DNA of 64,000 nucleotides from UBA6168 sp964643005 (GCA_964643005.1 CAZXQI010000001.1:25028-89027); one strand, 5' to 3'; shown: positions 52,992-61,790, counted from the stretch's first letter. Notes: generated by a model not told the origin, from the letters alone. Translations and numbers: made by a program.

Positions 52992-53294
52992 GCGGCGCCT
53001 TGAATGCTTTTAGGCTTTTTTCTGCCTTTTGTCCATAGAATATGAGATAAATGGTTTAATAAGGCTTTTCTGCCAACCATTAGCTCCACTAAAAAATAGT
53101 GTATTTTCGCCCAAAAAAGAGATGCCTTTTCCGGAAGCGAAAAACGATGATCATTTCAGTAAAGATATTTGGAAAGCTCCTAAACCTTTTAAAAACTTTT
53201 CTCAATCTCATCTTCCGCTTATGGCAGGCATAAAATTATCGGTTTAGGATGCCTTCCAACGAAACTTTTGAATTTTATTTTTTTGAAAAAAACT
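52992..53294. other. gene-free divergent stretch
   Basis: About 300 bp with a possible 42-codon frame from the ATG at about 53122 that I do not trust. A near-consensus TATTTTCG lies near 53101-53108, and a T7-G-A7 element at 53278-53292 sits immediately before the next gene's ATG. Confidence 0.4.
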
Positions 53295-53315
53295 ATGCTA
53301 CAACTAAAAAGATGA

Positions 53316-54914
53316 TTGATCCTGATGCTGCCTTTACTGGGAATTTCTGCCGAAACTATTGGCCAAACCCAGGCTCCAGGGACGATTGACTGGGGGAATA
53401 ATTACAGGCAGCCCAATAAAACCGCCGCCACTAAAATTATTGGAATTACGGGAGACGGCTTCTACATGTTGCGGGAGAAAGTTCTCAGAACCCCAAATGC
53501 CAAACCCAAAGTGTGGGTAGAGTATTTTACCAAAGACATGAAACTCCAGCGGTCTGAGGAGTTGGATTTGAAATACCAAAGGAAGCAGCGCGATTTTGAA
53601 GATGTCATTATGCTGAATAGGAAACTCTACCTACTCACCACGTTTAATAATACTGCAAAAAAGAAGAACTTCCTCTTTAAACAGGAGGTCAATTCCAGAA
53701 CGCTGGCGCCTTCCAAAAATCTGGATATGATTGGCGAGACGGAAGCCCGCAACAAAGCGGTAGAAGGAAGTTTTTCCTTCAGGCTCTCTTCTGATAGTTC
53801 CAGACTGCTGATTTTCAATGATCTGCCTTTTGAAAAAAAGAACCCCAAGCGCTTTGGCTTTCGGGTTTTTGACGAAAATTTCAGCCTGCTCTGGCAAAAG
53901 AATATAAGCCTGCCGTATCCGGACGATCAATTCACTGTTGAAGAATACAGAGTTGATTCTAAAGGTAATGTTTTCCTCCTCGGCGTCCTGTACAAGGACG
54001 GAGCTAAGTGGCGTCGCAGAGGCAATCCTTCTTATCAGTACGTCCTCCTCTCATATCTGGACAAAGGCGAAAAAGTGGATGAGTACCGCTTTGACTTAGA
54101 GAATAAATTTATCACGGATCTGACTTTCCGAATTGCCAGAGACAGTACGCTTGTTTTTTCCGGGTTTTATTCAGAGAAGGGAACATACAGCATCAAAGGC
54201 GTCTATTTTTTCCACCTTCAACCGCACACCGGGCAAATGAGCAATCAAAACGCCGCCCCTTTGGATTTCGATTTTCTGACGGCTTTTATGTCTGACAGGA
54301 AAAAGGAGAAGGCCAGACAGGCGGAGATGAAGAAAGACGTCAACAAGGCGCCGGAACTGTACGATTATTCTTTAGATGAACTTATCCTGCGCAGCGATGG
54401 CGGAGCCGTCCTGGTAGCGGAGCAGTTCTATGTTGATGTGCAGGAATTTCCGTACTATACTCCTTCTGCCTACGGCGGCTACTATAGGTATTCCCAGGTT
54501 TACTACTATAATTACAACGATATCATTGTGATAAACATCCGACCAAACGGGGAGATCGAGTGGTCGGCCCGCATACCCAAATGGCAGGAAACCCGCAATG
54601 ATGGCGGATATTATTCTTCTTATGCCATGGCCAATGTCCGGGATAAGCTCTATTTCGTTTACAATGATAATTCCCACAATTACAGTGGAGGTGATCGCCT
54701 GGACAAATCTTACACCTATACCGGAGGGAAGGGCGTCATCGCATTGTCAGAGGTGAACATCAAAGGCGAAGTTCAGACCTGGCTCCTTAGCTCCAATAAG
54801 GATTCCGGAATTATTATGCGCCCCAAAATGTGCCGCCAGACCGGCCGGAGGGAGATGGCAATATTTGGGGAATACAACAGAGGTTTCCGCTTTGGAGAAC
54901 TTCGCCTTGAATAA
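53316..54914 (+). CDS. exported propeller-like protein with stop codon in the signal peptide
   Basis: A protein of about 530 residues, unknown function, with repeated beta-strand units (RFGFRVFDENFSLLWQKNIS, NDIIVINIRPNGEIEWSARI) suggesting a beta-propeller. It also has a Tyr-rich stretch, GGYYRYSQVYYYNYND. Similar exported proteins occur in Bacteroidota. The open frame begins at a TTG (53316) and would give a poor signal peptide without positive charge. Seven codons upstream an ATG (53295) reads MLQLKR, then TGA at 53313, then LILMLPLLGISAETIGQ. Reading through the TGA gives a textbook signal peptide. Either a recent nonsense mutation, a sequencing error, or a real TTG start applies. The rest of the frame is intact. 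Confidence 0.7.
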   Translation: MILMLPLLGISAETIGQTQAPGTIDWGNNYRQPNKTAATKIIGITGDGFYMLREKVLRTPNAKPKVWVEYFTKDMKLQRSEELDLKYQRKQRDFEDVIMLNRKLYLLTTFNNTAKKKNFLFKQEVNSRTLAPSKNLDMIGETEARNKAVEGSFSFRLSSDSSRLLIFNDLPFEKKNPKRFGFRVFDENFSLLWQKNISLPYPDDQFTVEEYRVDSKGNVFLLGVLYKDGAKWRRRGNPSYQYVLLSYLDKGEKVDEYRFDLENKFITDLTFRIARDSTLVFSGFYSEKGTYSIKGVYFFHLQPHTGQMSNQNAAPLDFDFLTAFMSDRKKEKARQAEMKKDVNKAPELYDYSLDELILRSDGGAVLVAEQFYVDVQEFPYYTPSAYGGYYRYSQVYYYNYNDIIVINIRPNGEIEWSARIPKWQETRNDGGYYSSYAMANVRDKLYFVYNDNSHNYSGGDRLDKSYTYTGGKGVIALSEVNIKGEVQTWLLSSNKDSGIIMRPKMCRQTGRREMAIFGEYNRGFRFGELRLE

Positions 54915-54921
54915 TTGTATC

Positions 54922-55419
54922 ATGGTTCACACAGCTCGTTTTCACTCTCCTTTTGGCTGCTTCGAAATTATTGGCAGTGAGGACAGCATTACTTCCGTCC
55001 ATCTGTTGCCAGACGGTGAAATGCCTCCCGAAGATTACCATGAAGCGCCGGAACATATTTTAGAAGCAGTGCGCCAGCTTACCGAGTATTTCCAGAGGAA
55101 GCGCCAGGATTTTGATTTGCCAATTGATATTTCCGAAGGAACCTTATTCAATCAGAAGGTTTGGAGAGAATTGCTCAGGATACCCTATGGCCATACGACG
55201 ACCTATTCTGCCATTGCCAAAAAACTCAACAATCCGGAGGCGGTGCGCGCTGTCGGCCGAGCCAATCGGGAAAATCCCATAGCTATCATCATTCCCTGCC
55301 ATCGGGTCATTGCAAAGAGCGGCGATTTACAGGGTTATTTCTATGGCCTCGATATGAAAAGGAGATTATTGGAATTAGAAAACCCGATGAGCTTTGGAGA
55401 ACAGGGCAGCTTGTTTTGA
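54922..55419 (+). CDS. ogt: methylated-DNA--protein-cysteine methyltransferase
   Basis: A 165-residue suicide repair protein that removes alkyl groups from O6-alkylguanine. The active site is IIPCHRVI with the acceptor Cys, and GYFYGLDMKRRLLELE follows in the C-terminal domain. The helix-turn-helix is YSAIAKKLNNPEAVRAVG with the Arg finger near its end. The N-terminal domain is short. The ATG at 54922 lies 5 bp after the previous stop and is preferred over a TTG inside the preceding gene. It resembles Ogt more than the longer Ada type, and no Ada domain is attached. Confidence 0.92.
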   Translation: MVHTARFHSPFGCFEIIGSEDSITSVHLLPDGEMPPEDYHEAPEHILEAVRQLTEYFQRKRQDFDLPIDISEGTLFNQKVWRELLRIPYGHTTTYSAIAKKLNNPEAVRAVGRANRENPIAIIIPCHRVIAKSGDLQGYFYGLDMKRRLLELENPMSFGEQGSLF

Positions 55420-55646
55420 TCTTTAGCAGGTGTCCGGGTTAGTGCAACATATAGGGAGAAGCCTTGCGAGATAAGGGTTCCCGCAGATAATTCTACTTCA
55501 GACCTGAACGCAGATTTTAACCCTGGCCGAATGGCTGCCGAATTTCAATGAGACCTTGTGTAGTCTCAATTTATAAACTGCCGGACAACCGCATTTAACC
55601 GGATGGGACAGGCTGAATCAAACCGAAATATTAATAGCTAAAAAAT

Positions 55647-56924
55647 ATGACAACTACGGGAGCGCCCTTTCAGACTACTCTTGCTTTTGCCCGCCAACTT
55701 GACACAGCAGACCCTGTTCGCCCTTACCGCCGACAATTTTATTTTCCAAAAAAGAATGGTAAGAACGTCCTCTATTTTTGCGGCAACTCTCTTGGGTTGC
55801 AGCCCAAAGGCGCTCAAACTGCTCTCGAACGCGAGCTAAAGCAGTGGAGAGATTATGGCGTTGAGGGACATACGGAGGGAGAAATGCCCTGGATGTACTA
55901 CCATAAATTTCTCCAGCCGCAGACGGCGCGCATCGTTGGGGCGAAGGAGTCTGAGGTTGTGGTAATGAATACCCTGACAACCAACCTGCACCTTCTGATG
56001 GTCAGTTTTTACAGACCCACAGCAAAGCGCTTTAAGATTATCATGGAAGCGCAGGCTTTCCCCTCTGACAGCTATGCCATAGAGAGCCAGGTTCGCTTTC
56101 ACGGCTTCCGACCTGAAGAAGCCATTGTCGAAGTCTCGCCAAAAAATGGAGAAGATATTTTGAGCTTAGAGGATATTCTCACAGCCATCAAAAAGCATGG
56201 AGACGAGCTGGCGCTGGTTCTCTTTGGAGGGGTAAACTATTACACCGGGCAGTTTTTTGATTTGGAGAAAATAGCTGACGCAGCTCACAAAGCGGGCAGC
56301 CTCGCCGGTTTTGATCTGGCTCATGCCGCCGGCAATCTGCCCCTGCGACTTCACGACTGGAATGTGGATTTTGCCTGCTGGTGCAGCTACAAGTACCTGA
56401 ACTCCGGGCCAGGCGGCCCCAGCGGGGTTTTTGTCCATGAGAGGAATGGGAACAATCCCGACCTGCCTCGCTTCAGCGGCTGGTGGGGGCACGACGAAAA
56501 GCGCCGCTTTTTGATGGAAAAGCGCTTTGTGCCAATGGAGGGCGCTGCCGGCTGGCAGTTGAGCAATGCGCAAATCTTTAGTATGGCTATCCATAAAACT
56601 GGCCTCGACATGTTCGATGAAGTGGGAATGGATGCGCTCCGAAGGAAATCAATAAAGATGACCGGCTACCTGGAGTTTTTGATTGAGAGGCTGAATGAGC
56701 CTGTCCGGCGTTTCAAAATCATCACGCCCAAAGACCCCAATCAACGAGGCTGCCAACTGTCCATCCTGACAGATAACAATGGAAAAGCGCTGTTCGATTT
56801 TTTGACGGAAAACGGCGTTATTGCCGATTGGCGGGAGCCGAATGTTATCAGGGTGGCTCCTATTCCTTTTTATAATAGCTTCGAAGACTGCTGGCGCCTG
56901 GCGGATTTGCTGAAGAGGTTTTAA
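55647..56924 (+). CDS. kynU: kynureninase
   Basis: A 425-residue fold-type I PLP enzyme that splits L-kynurenine to anthranilate and alanine (or 3-hydroxykynurenine to 3-hydroxyanthranilate) in tryptophan breakdown or NAD synthesis. The N-terminal CGNSLGLQPKGAQ, the PLP-lysine motif CWCSYKYLNSGPGG (about 241-254), and FSGWWGHDEKRRFLM are all family hallmarks. Length is normal. No kmo, haaO or tdo is in the window, so whether the pathway runs to NAD or to anthranilate cannot be told. It is 228 bp after ogt. Confidence 0.95.
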   Translation: MTTTGAPFQTTLAFARQLDTADPVRPYRRQFYFPKKNGKNVLYFCGNSLGLQPKGAQTALERELKQWRDYGVEGHTEGEMPWMYYHKFLQPQTARIVGAKESEVVVMNTLTTNLHLLMVSFYRPTAKRFKIIMEAQAFPSDSYAIESQVRFHGFRPEEAIVEVSPKNGEDILSLEDILTAIKKHGDELALVLFGGVNYYTGQFFDLEKIADAAHKAGSLAGFDLAHAAGNLPLRLHDWNVDFACWCSYKYLNSGPGGPSGVFVHERNGNNPDLPRFSGWWGHDEKRRFLMEKRFVPMEGAAGWQLSNAQIFSMAIHKTGLDMFDEVGMDALRRKSIKMTGYLEFLIERLNEPVRRFKIITPKDPNQRGCQLSILTDNNGKALFDFLTENGVIADWREPNVIRVAPIPFYNSFEDCWRLADLLKRF

Positions 56925-56954
56925 GATTCGCTATCTGGAAGAGTCCTTTTGCCT

Positions 56955-57928
56955 TCAGGTGGTTGGGGTTCTGCTTTTCATAGCATTCCTGGTTTTTTTT
57001 AACCACGCTTTCGGAGACTCCTGTTGCTTCGACGATTTCTTTATCGCAGAGAGGAGGGTTTTTAATTTACAAACGAATGATGCCAGGCATCTCTTCATGG
57101 CCTTCTGCTTTTCCTCCTGCTTTTCCTTCCTCTTTCCCTTCTTTGATTCCCAGTTGAATTCCCCTTTGGAGAATGTCTTCATAAACTGTCATGGCTATTT
57201 TTTTTGTTTTAGGCAAATCTTTAATTCTGGCTTCGAACTGGTTCCAGTTTAATTTGATGCTTTCCTTGAGGTATAGAATGATGAGATTGACCTCAAATCG
57301 CTTCTTTTCCCAGTCCTCCTCCCTTTCAACAAAAATCAAGGAAACGATTCAAATTGTTCAAAAGGAACTTCTGCTCATGTCGATATTTCATCACCAGCAG
57401 AGAGCTTATCATAAAAGCGTCTCTAAATGACTGAATTTCTTTATCGCTCATGTGAGAGAGGTCGGTGAAAACATAGCCTCCCTGGGGAGTGTATGGCTCA
57501 TAGGCCGGGATCATTCCCCGGAGGTAATATTTCCAGGGTTTTACATCCCATTTCTCTTTACTGCGGTAAAAAACGACGGGGATGATAGGCGTCAATTCCT
57601 GCTTGTCGTTTACCCGGGCCTGCCAGCCGTTGACCTAGTATTGTAGAATTTGAAGCGGCGGATAGGCGGGCTTCCAGCTTTTGTGCTCCAGAATGAGCGG
57701 TAAGGTCGTTTGCTCCCCTGTTTTTGTTTGACACAGATAAATCAGGTCAGAGAAGAATTCCTTCAGCGATTCGGAGACGAAACTCTTTTCAGTCAGTTGC
57801 AAAGTGGATAAGTATAGCGTGGCGACGAGCGCTGCGGGAAGGCATTTTTCAGAATAATCCTGTGCGACTTAAGGCCGGGAAAAGAGTGGTTTGGAAAGCT
57901 TGTCCTGGAGATTTTGAATGTTGGGCAT
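56955..57928 (-). pseudogene. decayed Rpn/YhgA-like (PD-(D/E)XK) nuclease gene
   Basis: Translating the minus strand from an ATG at 57928 gives recognisable Rpn-family protein: LSTLQLTEKSFVSESLKEFF, SDLIYLCQTKTGEQTTLPLI then LEHKSWKPAYPPLQILQY, LTPIIPVVFYRSKEKW. The frame has a TAA at 57871-57869 (where relatives have Glu in FSxPEVA), a TAG at 57637-57635, a one-base shift near 57330 in a run of T, and a third stop near 57077, after which IVEATGVSESVVKK continues the family C-terminus. At least four lesions rule out a functional product. Rpn proteins promote recombination and were first annotated as transposases, so this is a dead mobile-type gene. Confidence 0.9.
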
Positions 57929-58009
57929 GAGCGTTTTCTCTGGTTGTTGTTATTCGGCCAAGATAGCCATTTTTAAGAAACAATTTTCCTGGAAACGGAG
58001 CCATCCGTT

Positions 58010-58017
58010 TACATTTG
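58010..58017 (+). promoter_or_regulatory. candidate ccm promoter at the ccmB start, -7 box
   Basis: TACATTTG matches TAnnTTTG, with CTG 18 bp upstream. Transcription would begin about 58022-58024, right at the ATG of ccmB, implying a leaderless mRNA if this promoter is used. Confidence 0.45.
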
Positions 58018-58023
58018 CCGCCG

Positions 58024-58683
58024 ATGAATCTTTTACAGGAAATAGCCTTTCTATTGCGCAAGGAATTTACGCTGGAATTCCGTCAGAAGTACGCCATCAG
58101 CGGGATTTTGCTGTATGTACTGTCCACCGTATTTATCGTGTACATTGCACTGCAACTGATTCGACCGCAGCTTTGGAACGTGCTGTTTTGGATTATCATG
58201 CTATTCGCTTCGGTAAATGCAGTGGTCAAGAGTTTCGTTCAGGAGAGCGGCCATCGGCAACTGTACTACTACCAGCTCGTCAGCCCCGTGGCAATTTTAT
58301 TGTCGAAGATGATTTATAACACCGCTTTACTTTTGACGCTGAGCGTCCTGACATTTGCCGCACTCAGTTTCGTGGCAGGTAGTCCGGTGGAAAACCTGGG
58401 GCAATTTTTCCTGACGCTATCCTTGGGCAGTCTTGGCTTTTCCGTGACTTTTACCTTCGTTTCTGCCATTGCAGCCAAAGCGGATAATGCGGGAACGCTC
58501 ATGGCCATCCTCAGCTTTCCGGTGATAATTCCGGTGCTATTGCTTTTAGTCAACCTGTCGGCCTATTCCATTGGCCTATTGGGAGGAACGATGGCAGGGC
58601 GCGATGTCAGTTTGTTGGCGGCTATGGATTTGTTGCTGGTCGCACTTGGCCTGATCCTGTTTCCATACCTTTGGCGGGACTAA
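58024..58683 (+). CDS. ccmB: haem exporter subunit CcmB
   Basis: A 219-residue inner-membrane protein with six membrane segments, the permease-like subunit of the CcmABCD complex that loads haem onto CcmE for cytochrome c maturation. The N-terminal FLLRKEFTLEFRQKYAISG and the core VKSFVQESGHRQLYYYQLVS are conserved. The ATG at 58024 is preferred to a start at 58015, which would overlap the promoter box. Its ATPase partner ccmA is not adjacent. Confidence 0.88.
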   Translation: MNLLQEIAFLLRKEFTLEFRQKYAISGILLYVLSTVFIVYIALQLIRPQLWNVLFWIIMLFASVNAVVKSFVQESGHRQLYYYQLVSPVAILLSKMIYNTALLLTLSVLTFAALSFVAGSPVENLGQFFLTLSLGSLGFSVTFTFVSAIAAKADNAGTLMAILSFPVIIPVLLLLVNLSAYSIGLLGGTMAGRDVSLLAAMDLLLVALGLILFPYLWRD

Positions 58684-58831
58684 TTCAGGAAGTAGAAAAG
58701 AAGCGTTGAATCCTAAATATGGTTCATTGGGATTCTATTTTGAAGCCAGGCCTGTTGGTTATTGATTGGCAGGATTCAGAAGGAGCAAAAAGTAGTTCAA
58801 CGCGATTATTCAATTTTTTGAAAACAAAGAC

Positions 58832-59881
58832 ATGATAAAAAAACACTGGTGGAAAGCGCTTGCCGTAGCCATCATTTTCTACACCATTTTTAGGGGTTTA
58901 TTGGTACCCTTAAAACCCGGTCTGATAAACGTACAACCTCCCATCGTCGAAGCTGGTAATGTGGTTACCTTCCAGGTAGAAGGATACAACACCAATTTTT
59001 TAAAAGAAAAAGACCGACTCAGCGCATGGCTGGTGCGCAGGGATGGGAAACTGGCGCCGGCTTCCCGGATTGAAGCGACCAGTGAAAGGGGGTTGAAATT
59101 AGACTTTGATATCCCCGCCTCCGAAACCGGCGATCCCGCTACCGATACCGTGCAGTTAGTGATTGACAATCCTACCGATGGATTTTTTCAAACCAATATT
59201 TCCAGGAAGAAAAGCGAGCGTTTAAATGGCGGAGCGGTCTGGCAGGAGCAATCGGTTGAATTACACCAAAAGAAGGCGTTTTCATACCCATTTATGGACA
59301 ACGTGTACGAGAGTATCCGCAATCTTTATTTCCATGTCCCGATGTGGATAGCCATGTTTATCCTGGCTACGGCTGCGGCGATATTGAGCGTGATGCACTT
59401 AGCAGGGCGCAATCCCAAGCGAGACCAACAGGTGCTGGCTCTGTCAAAGATGGTCATGCTCTTTGGGATATTAGGTTTGATTACGGGAGCTATTTGGGCC
59501 AGAAATACCTGGGGAGACTATTGGAGCAACGACCCCAAGCAGGTTTACACGGCTATAGGCTTGTTGATTTATGGAGCCTATTTCGTGCTGCGTGCTTCCT
59601 TTGAAGATCCGGAGAAGAAAGCCCGCATCGCTTCCGTTTACAACATTTTTGCCTTTGCGACCCTGCCGGCTTTGCTTTATATCCTGCCCAAACTCTCTCC
59701 GGATTCCCTTCACCCGGGCGCCGGCAGCAATATTGCTTTTGGAAGCCAGGACCTTGACAATACGATGCGCACCGTATTTTATCCCGCCATTATCGGCTGG
59801 ACTCTGATGGGCGTTTGGATGGCGCAATTACTTTTAAGGGTTCAAATTCTCAAAGAACGCCTGTTGGACAAGGATTTTTAA
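58832..59881 (+). CDS. ccmC: CcmC/CcsA-type haem-handling protein with periplasmic insertion
   Basis: A 349-residue inner-membrane protein that presents haem for cytochrome c maturation. The family core is in residues 160-349: a His in FHVPMWIAMF, the tryptophan-rich WGDYWSNDPKQ (a divergent form of the WGxxWxWD motif), and further membrane segments. Unlike the 220-250-residue classical CcmC, about 120 residues are inserted after the first membrane segment: a beta-rich domain (VVEAGNVVTFQVEGYNTNF, LKLDFDIPASETGDP) that should lie in the periplasm. It follows ccmB by 148 bp and precedes ccmD by 131 bp. Confidence 0.88.
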   Translation: MIKKHWWKALAVAIIFYTIFRGLLVPLKPGLINVQPPIVEAGNVVTFQVEGYNTNFLKEKDRLSAWLVRRDGKLAPASRIEATSERGLKLDFDIPASETGDPATDTVQLVIDNPTDGFFQTNISRKKSERLNGGAVWQEQSVELHQKKAFSYPFMDNVYESIRNLYFHVPMWIAMFILATAAAILSVMHLAGRNPKRDQQVLALSKMVMLFGILGLITGAIWARNTWGDYWSNDPKQVYTAIGLLIYGAYFVLRASFEDPEKKARIASVYNIFAFATLPALLYILPKLSPDSLHPGAGSNIAFGSQDLDNTMRTVFYPAIIGWTLMGVWMAQLLLRVQILKERLLDKDF

Positions 59882-60012
59882 AAATAAGTCAAATCAACAA
59901 AATTAAATTCCGTAGCTGAGCGACTAAATGCCGTACCTAAATTTTGTTTGTAGAAAAAATTCAGCGACTTTAGCGCCCGTTACTGGACAGGAACCAGTCT
60001 AATGATAAAACC

Positions 60013-60234
60013 ATGTTAAAAGCTGCAAAAAGAGCACTCGCCACACTTTCCATTTTCCTTCTGTCACTTTCATTCTTATTCGCCCAACAAGATGGGGACT
60101 TCATGCGTAGCATGGGCAAAATGTACGTTGTGGTTGCTGTTATAGCTGCGATTTTCACCGGCATTGTCATTTTTCTGATCTACCTGGACAGAAAAATTAA
60201 AAAATTAGAGGACCAAATTAATCATCATGAGTAA
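60013..60234 (+). CDS. ccmD: CcmD-like small membrane protein
   Basis: A 73-residue protein. A signal-like N-terminus (KAAKRALATLSIFLLSLSFLFAQ) is followed by MGKMYVVVAVIAAIFTGIVIFLIYLDRKIKKLEDQ, one membrane segment with a basic tail. That is the CcmD pattern in Bacteroidota, where CcmD stabilises the CcmABC-haem-CcmE complex. Its place directly after ccmB-ccmC supports this. Its stop overlaps the gdhA start by 8 bp (ATGAGTAA). Confidence 0.82.
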   Translation: MLKAAKRALATLSIFLLSLSFLFAQQDGDFMRSMGKMYVVVAVIAAIFTGIVIFLIYLDRKIKKLEDQINHHE

Positions 60235-61669
60235 TGAAAAAAAAACGCTCTCATTTTACCAGAGCGTTGAAAGCTATTTTGAAAAGGCGGCTCCTTATAC
60301 AGGCTTGGATCGCGGTCTGCTCGACCAGATTAAGGTCTGTAGCTCTGTCTATGCCATTCGCTTTCCGGTAGAGGTTACTGATAAGGAAACCGGAAAGAAA
60401 AAAGTTCAGGTTATTGAGGCCTATCGCGTACAGCACAGCCACCACCGCCTGCCAACCAAAGGAGGTATTCGCTATTCCGAGCTCGTCAACCAAGAGGAAG
60501 TAATGGCTTTGGCATCGTTGATGACTTACAAATGCGCCATCGTACACGTGCCGTTTGGCGGAGCTAAGGGAGGCGTGAAAATCAATCCCAGAGATTACAG
60601 CGAAGAAGATTTGGAGAAAATTACAAGGCGTTATACCTACGAATTAGTGCGCCGTAATTTTATCGGCCCGGCTATAGACGTCCCTGCTCCGGACTTCGGC
60701 ACCGGCCCACGCGAAATGGCCTGGATCTATGACACTTACCGTACCTTAAAGGAAAATGAAATTGACGCACCAGGCTGCGTAACCGGCAAACCGGTTAACC
60801 AATTTGGTATTCGCGGCAGAGCAGGCGCAACAGGTCGGGGCGTATTCTATGGCCTTCGCGAAGCTTGCAGCCATGCCGACGACATGAAGAAGCTGGGACT
60901 TTCTGCCGGAATTGCTGGAAAGAAAATGGTGATTCAAGGATTTGGAAATGTAGGCTCCTCCACGGCAAAAGTTTGCCAGGAGGAAGGCGACGCAGTGATC
61001 ATTGCAGTAGGCGAGGTGGATGGCTTTATCATGAATCCTAAAGGATTGGATATGGCAGAACTGGCTAAGGTGAGAGCTGAGACCGGTTCCATCATGAATT
61101 ATGCCGACGCCAAAAAATACCCAAAAGAAGATCGCAACAAAGTACTTGAACTGGAATGCGATATTTTGGTGCCATCCGCTCTCGAAGAGCAAATCCACAT
61201 CAACAACGCTCATAAGATCAAGGCAAAAATCCTTGGCGAAGCTGCCAACGGACCTACCACAGCGCCGGCAGAAGAAATACTGCTCAAAAACGGTATTTTT
61301 GTTATTCCCGATATGTTCCTCAATTCTGGAGGTGTGACCGTTTCCTATTTTGAATGGCTCAAAAACCTTTCACACATGCGCTTTGGCCGGATGGATAAAC
61401 GCTACCGCCAACAGGGAAGAGAACACGTCATTGAAATTATAGAAAAAATGACGGGGAAAAAGGCGCCGAAAGAGCTTGTAGATATCTACGCAAAAGGCGC
61501 CGATGAGGAAGACCTCGTGCGCTCTGGTCTGGAAGAATCTATGATCAATGCCTACAACTTTACCCGCGAAATTATGCTGGAGAAAAAAATTGACATGCGT
61601 ACGGCGGCCTTTGTCAATGCTGTCCAGTTGATTGGCCACGACTATCAGTCTTTGGGCATTTTCCCATAA
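60227..61669 (+). CDS. gdhA: Glu/Leu/Phe/Val-type glutamate dehydrogenase
   Basis: A 480-residue NAD(P)-dependent enzyme that interconverts glutamate with 2-oxoglutarate and ammonia. Lys of the substrate site is in LPTKGGIRYS (about 72-81), and the catalytic Lys in VPFGGAKGGVKI (about 108-119). The nucleotide-binding loop is IQGFGNVGSSTA (about 229-240). Length fits the longer bacterial group. It is translationally coupled to ccmD through an 8-bp overlap, an unusual link between nitrogen metabolism and cytochrome c maturation. A large stem-loop follows. Confidence 0.93.
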   Translation: MSNEKKTLSFYQSVESYFEKAAPYTGLDRGLLDQIKVCSSVYAIRFPVEVTDKETGKKKVQVIEAYRVQHSHHRLPTKGGIRYSELVNQEEVMALASLMTYKCAIVHVPFGGAKGGVKINPRDYSEEDLEKITRRYTYELVRRNFIGPAIDVPAPDFGTGPREMAWIYDTYRTLKENEIDAPGCVTGKPVNQFGIRGRAGATGRGVFYGLREACSHADDMKKLGLSAGIAGKKMVIQGFGNVGSSTAKVCQEEGDAVIIAVGEVDGFIMNPKGLDMAELAKVRAETGSIMNYADAKKYPKEDRNKVLELECDILVPSALEEQIHINNAHKIKAKILGEAANGPTTAPAEEILLKNGIFVIPDMFLNSGGVTVSYFEWLKNLSHMRFGRMDKRYRQQGREHVIEIIEKMTGKKAPKELVDIYAKGADEEDLVRSGLEESMINAYNFTREIMLEKKIDMRTAAFVNAVQLIGHDYQSLGIFP

Positions 61670-61725
61670 TAGTCGGCGACTTTAGACGGGCAGAAAGTTT
61701 TTCCCTTCTGCTTGTAAAAAATACT

Positions 61726-61790
61726 GAGGGAATACTTTTTTTGAGTATAGTTTTTTAAAAAAACTTTTTCAAAAATTGTATTCCCTCTTT
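61726..61790 (+). terminator. compound stem-loop terminator of the ccm-gdhA operon
   Basis: GAGGGAATAC (61726) pairs perfectly with GTATTCCCTC (61778), continuing after two mismatches as TTTTTG/CAAAAA. A second palindrome, GTTTTTTAAAAAAAC, lies inside. TTTTAG follows. Confidence 0.7.

Noticed and set aside
53029..53247. 72-codon plus-strand ORF upstream of the propeller-like gene
   Set aside because: Covers putative promoter sequence and has no recognisable fold; a 42-codon internal version is equally unsupported.
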